Of a DNA stretch of 64,000 nt, positions 32,388 to 45,354 are shown one piece after another. The notes under the pieces are model-generated. The model made no database searches and was not told the DNA's origin. It was given only the letters and a program-made list of their open reading frames with translations. Each line of letters begins with the position of its first letter. Position 1 is the first letter of the stretch. The position numbers and the translations under genes were made by a program. The DNA comes from Bretschneidera sinensis (taxonomy: Eukaryota > Streptophyta > Magnoliopsida > Brassicales > Akaniaceae), in contig CM043705.1 in NCBI GenBank assembly GCA_023935145.1, positions 87,454,084 through 87,518,083 on the forward strand. The letters are read 5' to 3'.

Positions 32388-32580
32388 AAGAACACAGATC
32401 AAAGATGGATCTTAACCGTTCTTGAATCACTCTCAAGAACACGACCAGATCTTGATCTTTACACCGTTCTTGAATCACCCTCAAGAACACGATCAGATAT
32501 TGATCTTAACACCGTTCTTGATTTACCTCAAGAACACGATCAGATATAGATCTTAACTCCGTTCTTGAATCACCCAAGAA
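32388..32580 (-). repeat. ~48-bp tandem repeats in copia leader, copy 2
   Basis: Same four-fold gttcttga / tcaagaac repeat as in copy 1, no length change. Confidence 0.7.
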
Positions 32581-32649
32581 GTTTGATCTTTGATTCTTGG
32601 AGTCTTGGCTCCGTACCTTCTACATCTTGTTCCGATAACCAGCTGCTAT

Positions 32650-32682
32650 GCTCTGATACCACTGTCCAAAGCTCTGATACCA
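32650..32682 (-). other. Primer binding site, present twice (copy 2)
   Basis: TGGTATCAGAGC at 32682 to 32671 and again at 32661 to 32650 on the minus strand, same arrangement as in copy 1. Confidence 0.85.
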
Positions 32683-32683
32683 C

Positions 32684-33541
32684 TATTGGAAATCACCTTG
32701 ACAAGATGCCCAGGTGGTGATCTTCCAAACACCCAAGTCTTGAATGACTTATAGAAAGAATTTCAGCAATCGAACACAAGAACAGAAAATCAAAGAAAGA
32801 AAGAAGACAAGTAATTTGTTGTCGAGGTTCGGCAATGTGCCTACGTCCCCGTGAGTTCCTCCGAACTCTCTGCACTATCTCAATGGTTCTTACAAAGTTA
32901 CAGCAATCCCCTTCAAGAATCCAAGTTCTTGAAGAACCAAGAAGAGAACGAGAAAGTGATAGACCTATTACTATGCTTTCTATCAATTCTCTACTAACCT
33001 CTCTTCTTTACAACCAGCCTCACTACAAGAGTCCCTCTTGTGTTTATGTCTCTCACACAATTCTCTCTTGTGTTTACAATGATCTCACAATGTCACAACC
33101 TGTGTGGTTCTCTCACACACATTTTTCAACCACTTGAAATGAGGCTAGGAAACCCTTTTTATAGCCTCTTAATTCTTGGACAATCTTGTGAATCATTCTT
33201 GACCCTTTGATCATGTTCTTCCTTTAATCTCAGCCCTTCATCACTCTCCAAGTGATGCTGTGCATTTTGGTGTGGTGCTGTGTGCTGCAGCGTGACCTGA
33301 TGCTGCAGCCTCCTGATGCTGTGCGCACACCTCCTGCCTGTGGGCAGAAACTTCCACAGCAGTGTGCCTGACCTTCCCATGCTCAAAATTAAAGCACACA
33401 CATGTGTACAATCTTATAACTTGCTGAACTTTGATATCCCAGAATTGGTTTGGACATTAACCAAACTTTGAACCATGTTTGGACCTGCTCAAACCTTGAC
33501 CATGTTTGAACCATGTTTAAACCTTAGACAAAAAACCAACA
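32684..33541 (-). repeat. 5' LTR of copia copy 2
   Basis: 858 bp, inner end TATTGG as in copy 1. By eye it carries the same differences from its partner 3' LTR as in copy 1, so these predate the duplication. Confidence 0.9.
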
Positions 33542-34103
33542 TATCCATCTTCATCCAGGTTTTCCCTTTCGTTCGCGTGTGTGTCTCCATCTCCATCCAA
33601 GTCTTCCCTTTCATTCGTGTGTGTTTTTTTCTATAATAATTTCTCACAAAAAAGAAAAGTGTTCAATCAAATATCGTAGATGTGTGTAGGGCACAGGCCG
33701 TCAACCTGAGCTTTAATTTGGATACTTGGCTCGAGTTATTTATGGTCTTTTTGAACTCGAGCCAAGAATGAAAATTTAAACTCATGCTCTGCTCGCGTTT
33801 ATTTTCCACAACTTAAGCTCGAGTCAGCTTCAAGCCCAAACGAGCCTGACCTCCAACCCTTCGAGCTCTAACTTTCAAACCTGAGTATATAAACTTTTAT
33901 ATTTATAGTCTAAATAAAAGTATATATATTCATTTTAGAATAAAAATATTTTTAATATATATATAATTGAATCAATTGACATGGAAAGAACAATCATTAA
34001 TTGTTCGACATGAGTTTATTTAAATTACAGAATTCTTATTTTACATTTAAGAATTCTTGATTTAATATGGTACAAGACAGAAACATATATAAAAAGAAAA
34101 AAC

Positions 34104-34559
34104 TTAATATTCAAAAGAGAGAGGAGCAGATGAATCAGATCCAAAATCCAAAACACATTTATTCCAAAATTGTTTACTTCTGGGAATACCTAAAGATGCA
34201 TTTGCTTTAAAATGATTCAATGAGAAAATGGTTTTCACCAATGCAGTGTGGCACTCTTTTCCCACTGCCATAAGTGTTCTGCAACAATTTTCAGTAACTG
34301 TAACATTCTCGAACATATACATGAATACTTGTTTCCCGCACTCCATAGTCATCTTTTCAGAACAACTTTGCAAAAATTTGGCATACTCTAGTGAAGGTTC
34401 TGGTGACAAAATTTCAAATTCAGTTCCAGGCGGATACGCGTAATATTCATCTTCTTCCGCTGAGGGACTGATATCTTCCGTTGCTGCAAATGTGAGCGAT
34501 ACCGTTGTTGTGGCTAAGAACAACGCCACAAGGATAGAGAACAGCTCTAACTTTCCCAT
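34104..34559 (-). CDS. Gene A, unit 4: secreted prolamin-like cysteine-rich protein
   Basis: Protein identical to unit 2 A (Lys109, Asn120, six cysteines), and its TATA variant at 34644-34654 also equals unit 2. This supports the front of unit 4 being a copy of unit 2. Confidence 0.85.
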   Translation of the reverse strand: MGKLELFSILVALFLATTTVSLTFAATEDISPSAEEDEYYAYPPGTEFEILSPEPSLEYAKFLQSCSEKMTMECGKQVFMYMFENVTVTENCCRTLMAVGKECHTALVKTIFSLNHFKANASLGIPRSKQFWNKCVLDFGSDSSAPLSFEY

Positions 34560-37500
34560 GATTTTGTTTTTTTTAGTAATGACAGGTTTATCAATTTATC
34601 TTTATTGTGTTGCTAATTTGAAGATTAATGGCTTTAAGGATCCTTTTATATAAAGGGTGCAATACAGGAAAGATATAGTACTATTAATTTGGTGGTTTCA
34701 AAACGCTCCATTAATATCTTTTGCATTAAATATGTTTGATTAATTAATTACAATAATTTTAAGGCATTAGTTGGAGAAATTTTGATATGCAATAATAATT
34801 TAACTTCTACTTAAGAGTGATTTTGCTATCTGAGTTTAGAAAAAGGTAAAAAGGAAGCTTAATTTAACTATGATTACAGTTGTTTCAAAGTGTTCTAATA
34901 TAGTGATTAGTTAATTTAAAAATATGTAATGAAAGATAGAATTAAGGAAAAATTCTTGTCTCGTATATCTTTTCTTCTCAATCTTTTCGCACAATTTAAG
35001 GGTGAGATGAACCTTTGTGTCATGTATCTCTCTCACACTGTGCCATACAAGAACTTCTCAGAACTAAGAGAACATGAGGCATTAGTTGCCCGTTGGCATA
35101 CTTTGTTTTGGAGATTTTGTCCACGTGGTCGATGGAATAGCTTTTTGTCCACTTCAAATACGAAAAGACTTTCCACAGTAAAAGAAAACAGAGGTCAGAG
35201 AAACGGTGCTAATTTTATCAATTAAAGTTTATGTTACGTCGGCTCTATTTGACAGCAGTTTGATCAAAAAAAATATTCTAATATTTTCACATGGTCAAGT
35301 ACAATTATTTAATTTAATTTTTTTATCCAATAGTTGTTCGCTAGAACTGACAAAATGAGCACGTTTCTTTCTATGTGAAAAGTATTTTTTATCCAAAAAA
35401 AATCTTATAGACCAAATCTTCGCAAGAATCTCTGGATCGTTAAATACATGATTGTGTGGTGTTATTCTTAAACAAGATTTTCCAAGATTGTTGGCATTGT
35501 CTGCAAGTTATGAATGAAATTTCAGCATGTTATGAATGAAACAAGGAATTAACAATTGACAAATTTGGCCACTGGTGTGACAAGGGACAATGCCCTCCAA
35601 TGCTTAGTTGCGTACTGCTGATATTGGACAGTATATATTTCTCTATTGTTTGGAACACCAAAAGTTGCCGGATTAAAAATAGAAGGAGCTCAGCTATTGC
35701 CTCGGTTTCTGATTTTCTGCTCAACAAAACAGAACTTGTCCCTCGTGAGAAAAAGAAGATATCAGTGGAAATCTCCCTGAGATTGGGTGTCTCAACTTAG
35801 CGCAGATGGTTCTTCCAATAATTCGCAAATGTTGTGTAAACCAACAGGTAGAACAGAGGATTTTGTATTAGAGAAAAAGATTTATGGTAAATTGGTCAAT
35901 ACTTTGAACTCAGAATATATAACTCATTGTTAAAGACTTGACTTTTGGGCCTTGGAGGACAACAAAAAATATAAACTACCAGTCTTCGCAATAGACTTAA
36001 CCATTGGCACAAGAAGAATAGGAAGAAGAGTGAAAATGTATGGTAATAACTGGTAACCATTCTAAAAGGTACAAATGATTAGTTGAAGGGTATTTAGAAT
36101 TGTTTTCGTTTTTTTAAAAAAAATTTAGCAGTGAGATTAGATTGTTGTTTTTTAACTAATTTTAGATTAAATTGTAATCATTAACAAATAAGAGAGATGT
36201 AATCTATTATAATATAAAGTATTTTTTCTCAGAGAGATTTCAAGATTGTCACAATGGTAATGCTTGATTGAAAAGTATGATTCCAACGGGCTTGATTCTG
36301 ATCGGTTTTCAAAATCTATTGATTGTGCAATTTGTGACTACTAGGTGTGTTTCCTGTGAAAATAAAAATAAATAAATAAATAAGAATTCACTATATTATG
36401 TGTGTAATATGTATTACATGGACAAAACTCCGATACCATATTGATATTTGGTATTTAGGGTTTAGGCTACGAGTTAGAGAGACGGTATAGAGAGAGACGG
36501 GAGACAGTGCGTTGTTAGAGGCACACAAAATATAGATAATTCTTCTCAATTTTTCAAATTTTAACGTGGTATCAGAACTTCAGATCTTCGTTTCAAGTTC
36601 AAAATATATCCATTTTCATTTAATATTTGACCAAGTTATTTCTCTTTTGGATATATAGGATTTTTTTCATTTGGGTTCATGTGCAAAAACCTTAAATTCG
36701 TCAGTTAGCTTGTACTTGAGAGATGTTTTATAAAGAATTAATTGGATCACTTTTTTTTTATCAGTTTTAGCTTTTGATATAATTGGTAACTCAATTATTT
36801 CTTAATATTTCTAGTATTTTGATGGTTCTTTCGCCTCATACAATTCATTGGCTATGGGACGGGGTTTCTTTTGACTATCAGCTCTTGCCTTTTGAGTTAC
36901 AGTTTTGAGTTGTTGGTTTGGTGCTTGTTTAAAGACTTGTGTGGACTTTGGTTTCTTTTGAAAAGTAGTTATCTAAACTATGGGATGGTTTTTATAATAA
37001 AATATCACAATATCGATCGAATATCAATTTATTAACTGAATTAAAACTAAAACTTTTAGGGAAAAATCTAATTTTTTTATTCTTTTTTTTCTTTTGGAAT
37101 ATGATCTTATAAATACAATTAGTTTATTTTATATTTAATTTGATTGTATATATTGGTTATTAAGGATTTTATATGTTGAAATATTTTGGTACCAAATCTA
37201 CATCATTTTGTATTCTAAAAAAAATCTGTCATTTATACGGGGAGGGGAGAGGAGACCTCATAAATTCAATTTTGTTTCTTTTTAAAATATGATCTCATAA
37301 ATATAATTTTTTGGAGATATAATTTATGTTAGTTTATCATATATATTTTTACAATAGGAGTAGCGAAATTTGAACTTGAGATTTGAATGGGACCTCCTCT
37401 TAAGAGAAAAAAGTGTAATTCTCAATTAGACTATGCTCAAGCCACAATTTATTACTACCTAATTTGATTGTATTATTTACTTATATGCTTTTTTAAAATA

Positions 37501-37754
37501 CGTTATTTTAGGTTGTTTTACATGTTATATAGATTGAGACCCATATAATTTAAAATACCAAAGCTACATCTTTGAGAAAAATTGAAATAGCCCAAATAAG
37601 TTCAGTTTTTTTTTTTTATGTTATAAATTCAACATTAATTTGAAGATCTAATTAAGTTTTACATGACTTAACTATAGAGTTCATAATTTAATTTTAAGAA
37701 ATCAGTAAGGTACGTAATAAACTGTAAAATCATATATAACAACAACAAAAAAAA

Positions 37755-38117
37755 CTATGATTCAAAAGAGATTGGCGCAGATGCATCTCCTCCAAAATCT
37801 AAAACACAAGTATTCCATACTTGTTTACTTCTAGGGATAATAGATGACGCATTTGCTTCGGACAGATGTAATGTAAAAGTGGCTTTCACCAATATGATAT
37901 GGTATTCTTCTCCCATTGCTATAAGGTTTTGACAGTATTTTTCAGTGACGTTTAAATTCTGATCGAATATAGACGCGAATACCTCTTTTCCGCACTCTGG
38001 AGTCATCTTATCGACACAACTATGTGGTGATAGCTCTGTAGCCATTGTGAGTGACATCATGATTTTAGTGGCTATGAACAATGCCATAAGGATAGAGAAG
38101 TTCTCTAACTTTGCCAT
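37755..38117 (-). CDS. Gene B, unit 4: four-cysteine prolamin-like secreted protein
   Basis: 120 residues with an intact start, Tyr61 and Tyr72. Private change Gln85Leu. Residues 36, 58 and 68 (Asp, Thr, Met) agree with units 5-7 and with gene C, probably the ancestral state. TATA at 38212-38219. Confidence 0.8.
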   Translation of the reverse strand: MAKLENFSILMALFIATKIMMSLTMATELSPHSCVDKMTPECGKEVFASIFDQNLNVTEKYCQNLIAMGEEYHIILVKATFTLHLSEANASSIIPRSKQVWNTCVLDFGGDASAPISFES

Positions 38118-38866
38118 GATTGGTTTTATTTTTAATTAATGATGTAGCAGTACCAATTTATTTTTTGTATTGCTTTGAGAGTGATGCATTTGATAGTGAT
38201 ACACAAGGATCATTTTATAGGGTGTAATTAGAGGAAAGAGATAATTTTTTGTTGTTTCAAAACATTTCAAAATTAGTATCTTCAGCATTAGTTGACCATG
38301 TAACATAAGTATTTCAAATCCATGATGTGAAGGCTACTCATCCTTCGGTCGTTTTTTAAAATATTTTAGTCACACTTTGTTTTTTTATTTTTTCCATTTA
38401 TGGCTTCATTCTTACATGTATAATACATACATATATGAATCGAAATACCAATATATAAAATTGTAATTATTGGATGTCACAAATGTCTAAAGAGAGTAAT
38501 GGAGAGCTTAATTTGGTTCTTTTGTTTTTTCTTACCCTTCAATATTCAAAGTAGTATTAACATTTAATCTTTGGTTCGCGTCATATGAAGTCAACTTCCG
38601 TTTCATGTCTAGCAAATTAATGTAAACCCTTCGCATCATGGATTTGAAAAACTTATGTTACATGGTTAATTAATTATAATCAAACATAATTAATACAGAA
38701 GATACTAATTTTGGAACGTTTTGAAACAACAATAAATTATCTCTTTCCTTTGATTACAACCTATAAAATGATCCTTGTGTATCACCATCAAAATCATCTC
38801 TCTCAAAGCAACACAAAAAATAAATTCATACTCCTGTATCATTAATTAAAATATAAGAAAAAAATT
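38118..38866. promoter_or_regulatory. Bidirectional B-C promoter region, unit 4
   Basis: 749 bp. TATA at 38212-38219 (minus; aligned flank tgatcc as in gene C rather than aatcc) and 38762-38769 (plus). Confidence 0.63.
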
Positions 38867-39229
38867 ATGGCAAAGTTAGAGAACTTCTCTATCCTTATGG
38901 CATTGTTCATAGCCAACGCAACCATAGTGTCACTCACATTGGCTGCAGAGCTATCACCACAAAGTTGTGTAGATAAGATGACTCCAGAGTGCGGGAAAGA
39001 GGTATTCACGTCTATATTCAATCAGAATGTAGACGTCACCGAAAAATGCTGTCAAAACCTTATAGCAATGGGAGAAGAGTGTCATATCATATTGGCGAAA
39101 GCCACTTTTACATTACATCAGTCTGAAGCAAATGCATCTTCTATTATCCCTAGAAGTGAACAAGTATGGAATACTTGTGTTTTGGATTTTGGAGGAGATG
39201 CATCTGCGCCAATCTCTTTTGAATCATAG
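38867..39229 (+). CDS. Gene C, unit 4: six-cysteine prolamin-like secreted protein
   Basis: 120 residues with all cysteines. Private change Lys98Glu in the PRSKQVW segment that precedes Cys104, a charge reversal at a position otherwise Lys in A, B and C of every unit. Confidence 0.87.
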   Translation: MAKLENFSILMALFIANATIVSLTLAAELSPQSCVDKMTPECGKEVFTSIFNQNVDVTEKCCQNLIAMGEECHIILAKATFTLHQSEANASSIIPRSEQVWNTCVLDFGGDASAPISFES

Positions 39230-41707
39230 TTTTTTTGTTATGTATAATTTTACAGCTTGGTACAGACCATATTAATTAAATAATGAATTCTTAAAAATAA
39301 ATTAAGAACTCGATAATTAAGTCATGTAAAACTTAATTAGATCTCCAAATTAATGTTGAATTTATAAGATAAAAAAACTGAACTTATTTGGGCTATTTTA
39401 ATCATTCTTAAAGAAGTAGCTTTGGTATTATTAATTACGTGGGTATTAATCTATATAACATGTAATACATTGAGATTCGATTGGTATTGTGATATTTTAT
39501 TAAAAGTCCTCACAGGTCTTTAAACAAACACCAAACCAACAACTCAAAACTGTACCCTATTAAAAAAAACTCGAAACTGTTACTCGAAAAGCAAGAGCAA
39601 ATCGTAGAAAGAAGCCCCTTCTCATAGCCAATGAACTGCATGAGACGAAACAACCATACAAATATAAAAAAATATATTAAAAATAACTGGATAAACAAAT
39701 ATTTCAAAAGCATAAATTGATATAAAATGATCAAATTAATTGTTTATACATTAACAAATTCTCTCAAGTACAAGCCGACTAGAGGATTAAAAGTATTGCA
39801 TGTGAAACTCAAATGAAAGAAAGACCAAATATCCGAAAGAGCAAATAACTTGGTCAAATATTAAATAAAAAAGTGCATCCTCAGAACTAGAAGTTAGGAT
39901 ATGGAGGTCTGATACTGTGTTAAAATAAAAGAAATTGAGAAGAATTCTTTATGTTTGGTGTGCCTCTAACAACATTGCTTCTTGTCTCTCTCTACACTCT
40001 ATCTCTCTTCTCCCTCTCTAACTCTTAGCTTAAACCCTAAATAGAAAATATCAACGTGGTATCAGAGTTTCTTTCATTTAATACATATTACATATAATAA
40101 TATAGAGAATTCTTCTCAGCTTTTCTTGGTGAGGTAAGTGTAATCGTCGACGTACATCGGGTGGGTTATTGTAATTTTCCCTTAAACTTACAATAATGCA
40201 CTTAGTTAAATTGTATTTTCAAAAGCATATAATTTCAAGACAATATTGTAAGTTAAACAAACACAAATTGTGCTAATAATAATCTTTGGAATGTCAATAG
40301 CATCACCATTAAAAGAACCCATCAAAGAAATACAACACCAAACAATTCCAGTTGAGAACACTAATTTTTTTAAGGTGATTGCTTTTATAAATAAAAGGTT
40401 GAAAATAGCTTAAAAAAAGTTAATTTGATTTTTGATTGAGACTATTATTATTATTATTATTATTATAATTATAATTATTATTATATTAACAATTTAGTTA
40501 TTGTTATGTTAAATATTATTATTTCAATAAATATTAATTATATTACTATTATTTTTATTATTCATAAATGATTGTGATTATAATTAATATTTTTAGTTGT
40601 TCCTCCAATACTGCTTGCTTATAAAGCTAGAAATCCTCTTTAGTGGCACTTAACTCAGCAAAGCTGGATGGTTAAATCATTCATGTTGCTTATGCAACAA
40701 AAAATTAAGCATGACTTGATAGAGTAAAAGAATGAAAGTTCTATCTCAGCATTTATGAATCAAGGCATACATCAGTTTCCTGTCCAAACTAAGACTGCAT
40801 GATCGTTGAAATCATGGATCACTTTTTGAGCTTATAAATAATTACTGAGTTTTATTTGCATTACATTTGTAGATCACTTGAAGTAATATTCAATTTAGTC
40901 ATATTTAGAGCTAAAACAACTACATATATATGAGCATAATTTTGAGGGTCTAATAGTTGAGTATTGTTTTAAAGCTAACGTGTATTGTTAGCCATATACG
41001 TATCCATCTCCATCCAGGTTTTCCCTTTCATATATGGGTGTAGTCACATTTAGAGCTCAAACAACTACATATATATGAGCATAATTTTGCAGGTCTAATA
41101 GTTGAGTATTATTTTAATGCTAACGTGTGTTGTTAGCCATGTACGTATCCATCTTCATCCAGGTTTTCCCTTTCGTTCGCGTGTGTGTGTCCATCTCCAT
41201 CCAGGTTTTCCCTTTCGTTCGTGTGTGTTTTTTTCTATAATAATTTCTCACAAAAAAGAAAAGTGTTCAATCAAATATCGTAGATGTGTGTAGGGCACAG
41301 GCCGTCAACCTGAGCTTTAATTTGGATACTTGGCTCGAGTTATTTATGGTCTTTTTGAACTCGAGCCAAGAATGAAAATGTAAACTCATGCTCCGCTCGC
41401 GTTTATTTTCCACAACTTAAGCTCGAGTCAGCTTCAAGCCCAAACGAGCCTGACCTCCAACCCTTCGAGCTCTAACTTTCAAACCTGAGTATATAAACTT
41501 TTATATTTATAGTCTAAATAAAAGTATATATATTCATTTTAGAATAAAAATATTTTTATTGTATGTATAATTGAATCAATTGACATGGAAAGAACAAGCA
41601 TTAATTGTTCGACATGAGTTTATTTAAATTACAGAATTCTTATTTTACATTTAAGAATTCTTGATTTAATATGGTACAAGACAGAAACATATATAAAAAG
41701 TAAAAAC

Positions 41708-42163
41708 TTAATATTCAAAAGAGAGAGGAGCAGATGAATCAGATCCAAAATCCAAAACACATTTATTCCAAAATTGTTTACTTCTGGGAATACCTAAAGA
41801 TGCATTTGCTTTAAAATGATTCAATGAGAAAATGGTTCTCACCAATGCAGTGTGGCACTCTTTTCCCACTGCCATAAGTGTTCTGCAACAATTTTCAGTA
41901 ACTGTAACATTCTCGAACATATACATGAATACTTGTTTCCCGCACTCCATAGTCATCTTTTCAGAACAGCTTTGCAAAAATTTGGCATACTCTAGTGACG
42001 GTTCTGGTGACAAAATTTCGAATTCAGTTCCAGGCGGATACGCGTAATATTCATCTTCTTCAGCTGAGGGACTGATATCTTCCGTTGCTGCAAATGTGAG
42101 CGATACCGTTGTTGTGGCTAAGAACAACGCCACAAGGATAGAGAACAGCTCTAACTTTCCCAT
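41708..42163 (-). CDS. Gene A, unit 5: secreted prolamin-like cysteine-rich protein
   Basis: 151 residues with Arg109 and Asn120 and six cysteines; same protein as units 6 and 7. Two silent changes are private to this copy (CCG for CCT, GCT for GCG in the linker). TATA at 42248-42258. Confidence 0.86.
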   Translation of the reverse strand: MGKLELFSILVALFLATTTVSLTFAATEDISPSAEEDEYYAYPPGTEFEILSPEPSLEYAKFLQSCSEKMTMECGKQVFMYMFENVTVTENCCRTLMAVGKECHTALVRTIFSLNHFKANASLGIPRSKQFWNKCVLDFGSDSSAPLSFEY

Positions 42164-45100
42164 GATTTTGTTTTTTTTAGTAATGACAGGTTTATCAATT
42201 TATCTTTATTGTGTTGCTAATTTGAAGATTAATGGCTTTAAGGATCCTTTTATATATAGGGTGCAATACAGGAAAGATATAGTGCTATTAATTTGGTGGT
42301 TTCAAAACGCTCCATTAATATCTTTTGCATTAAATATGTTTGATTAATTAATTACAATAATTTTAAGGCATTAGTTGGAGAAATGTTGATATGCAATAAT
42401 AATTTAACTTCTACTTAAGAGTGATTTTGCTATCTGAGTTTAGAAAGAGGTAAAAAGGAAGCTTAATTTAACGATGATTACAGTTGTTTCAAAGTGTTCT
42501 AATATAGTGATTAGTTAATTTAAAAATATGTAATGAAAGATAGAATTAAGGAAAAATTCTTGTCTCGTATATCTTTTCTTCTCAATCTTTTCGCACAATT
42601 TAAGGGTGAGATGAACCTTTGTGTCATGTATCTCTCTCACACTGTGCCATACAAGAACTTCTCAGAACTAAGAGAACATGAGGCATTAGTTGCCCGTTGG
42701 CATACTTTGTTTTGGAGATTTTGTCCACGTGGTCGATGGAATAGCTTTTTGTCCACTTCAAATACGAAAAGACTTTCCACAGTAAAAGAAAACAGAGGTC
42801 AGAGAAACGGTGCTAATTTTATCAATTAAAGTTTATGTTACGTCGGCTCTATTTGACAGCAGTTTGATCAAAAAAAATATTCTAATATTTTCACATGGTC
42901 AAGTACAATTATTTAATTTAATTTTTTTATCCAATAGTTGTTCGCTAGAACTGACAAAATGAGCACGTTTCTTTCTATGTGAAAAGTATTTTTTATCCAA
43001 AAAAAATCTTATAGACCAAATCTTCGCAAGAATCTCTGGATCGTTAAATACATGATTGTGTGGTGTTATTCTTAAACAAGATTTTCCAAGATTGTTGGCA
43101 TTGTCTGCAAGTTATGAATGAAATTTCAGCATGTTATGAATGAAACAAGGAATTAACAATTGACAAATTTGGCCACTGGTGTGACAAGGGACAATGCCCT
43201 CCAATGCTTAGTTGCCTACTGCTGATATTGGACAGTATATATTTCTCAATTGTTTGGAACACCAAAAGTTGCCGGATTAAAAATAGAAGGAGCTCAGCTA
43301 TTGCCTCGGTTTCTGATTTTCTGCTCAACAAAACAGAACTTGTCCCTCGTGAGAAAAAGAAGATATCAGTGGAAATCTCCCTGAGATTGGGTGTCTCAAC
43401 TTAGCGCGGATGGTTCTTCCAATAATTCGCAAATGTTGTGTAAACCAACAGGTAGAACAGAGGATTTTGTATTCGAGAAAAAGATTTATGGTAAATTGGT
43501 CAATACTTTGAACTCAGAATATATAACTCATTGTTAAAGACTTGACTTTTGGGCCTTGGAGGACAACAAAAAATATAAACTACCAGTCTTCGCAATAGAC
43601 TTAACCATTGGCACAAGAAGAATAGGAAGAAGAGTGAAAATGTACGGTAATAACTGGCAACCATTCTTAAAGGTACAAATGATTAGTTGAAGGGTATTTA
43701 GAATTGTTTTAATTTTTTTAAAATTTTTTAAAAGTGAGATTAGATTGTCGTTTTTTAACAAATTTTAGATTAAATTGTAATCATTAACAAATAAGAGAGA
43801 TGTAATCTATTATAATATAAAGTATTTTTTCTCAGAGAGATTTCAAGATTGTCACAATGGTAATGCTTGATTGAAAAGTATGATTCGAACGGGCTTGATT
43901 CTGATCGGTTTTCAAAATCTATTGATTGTGCAATTTGTGACTACTAGGTGTGTTTCCTGTGAAAATAAAAATAAATAAATAAATAAGAATTCACTATATT
44001 ATGTGTGTAATATGTATTACATGGACAAAACTCCGATACCATATTGATATTTGGTATTTAGGGTTTAGGCTACGAGTTAGAGAGACAATATAGAGAGAGA
44101 CGGGAGACAGTGCGTTGTTAGAGGCACACAAAATATAGATAATTCTTCTCAATTTTTCAAATTTTAACGTGGTATCAGAACTTCAGATCTTCGTTTCAAG
44201 TTCAAAATATATCCATTTTCATTTAATATTTGACCAAGTTATTTCTCTTTTGGATATATAGGCTTTTTTTCATTTGGGTTCATGTGCAAAAACCTTAAAT
44301 TCGTCAGTTAGCTTGTACTTGAGAGATGTTTTATAAAGAATTAATTGGATCACTTTTTTTTTATCAGTTTTAGCTTTTGATATAATTGGTAACTCAATTA
44401 TTTCTTAATATTTCTAGTATTTTGATGGTTCTTTCGCCTCATACAATTCATTGGCTATGGGACGGGGTTTCTTTTGACTATCAGCTCTTGCCTTTTGAGT
44501 TACAGTTTTGAGTTGTTGGTTTGGTGCTTGTTTAAAGACTTGTGTGGACTTTGGTTTCTTTTGAAAAGTAGTTATCTAAACTATGGGATGGTTTTTATAA
44601 TAAAATATCACAATATCGATCGAATCTCAATTTATTAACTGAATTAAAACTAAAACTTTTAGGGAAAAATCTAATTTTTTTCTTCTTTTTTTTCTTTTGG
44701 AATACGATCTTAGAAATACAATTAGTTTATTTTATATTTAATTTGATTGTATATATTGGTTATTAAGGATTTTATATGTTGAAATATTTTGGTACCAAAT
44801 CTACATCATTTTGTATTCTAAAAAAAATCTGTCATTTATACGGGGAGGGGAGAGGAGACCTCATAAATTCAATTTTGTTTCTTTTTAAAATATGATCTCA
44901 TAAATATAATTTTTTGGAGATATAATTTATGTTAGTTTATCATATATATTTTTACAATAGGAGTAGCGAAATTTGAACTTGAGATTTGAATGGGACCTCC
45001 TCTTAAGAGAAAAAAGTGTAGTTCTCAATTAGACTATGCTCAAGCCACAATTTATTACTACCTAATTTGATTGTATTATTTACTTATATGCTTTTTTAAA

Positions 45101-45354
45101 ATACGTTACTTTAGGTTGTTTTACATGTTATATAGATTGATACCCATATAATTTAAAATACCAAAGCTACATCTTTGAGAAAAATTGAAATAGCCCAAAT
45201 AAGTTCAGTTTTTTTTTATGTTATAAATTCAACATTCATTTGAAGATCTAATTAAGTTTTACATGACTTAACTATAGAGTTCATAATTTAATTTTAAGAA
45301 ATCAGTACGGTACGTAATAAACTGTAAAATCATATATAACAACAACAAAAAAAA

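Larger units (their letters stand above)
28110..33541 (-). mobile_element. Ty1/copia LTR retrotransposon, copy 2 (defective)
   Basis: A 5432-bp element at the same base of the unit as copy 1, with the same TATCC duplication (28105-28109 and 33542-33546) and the same stops, deletions and frameshift. It is shorter by exactly 16 bp, because of a deletion in the 3' LTR between two ctgatgctg repeats. I found only a handful of base changes between the two 5.4-kb copies. It arose by duplication of the host segment, not by a second transposition. Confidence 0.95.
20636..33666. repeat. Tandem array unit 3 (with copia insertion)
   Basis: Third unit, 13031 bp with the retrotransposon and about 7594 bp without it. 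Near-identical to unit 1, including the B-gene residues Val36, Pro58 and Thr68 and the A-gene Ile120. Spacers: A-B 21529-24722, B-C 25086-25834, C 3' spacer 26198-28104, ATT microsatellite about 27414-27446. The GC-rich hairpin at its start has one arm mismatch relative to unit 1 (gagccaat instead of gagccaag). Confidence 0.93.
36384..40112. repeat. Large inverted repeat holding B and C, unit 4
   Basis: Same arms as elsewhere. The left arm contains the switch from unit-2-like to unit-5-like sequence, between about 36660 and 37095. Confidence 0.83.
33667..41270. repeat. Tandem array unit 4 (chimeric unit)
   Basis: Fourth unit, 7604 bp, no retrotransposon. From its start to about 36660 it carries unit-2 variants (atttttttcat in the spacer; the A-gene R109K change). 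From about 37090 onward it carries unit 5-7 variants (cttttggaat, ttttttggagat, agagagtaatgg, and the atagatgacgc form in B). Spacers: A-B 34560-37754, B-C 38118-38866, C 3' spacer 39230-41270. The ATT microsatellite at about 40442-40487 is the longest in the window. Confidence 0.92.

Noticed and set aside
43534..43761. 75-codon minus-strand frame seen only in units 5 and 6
   Set aside because: Opened by a change in an A/T run; closed in the other units, no signal or domain.
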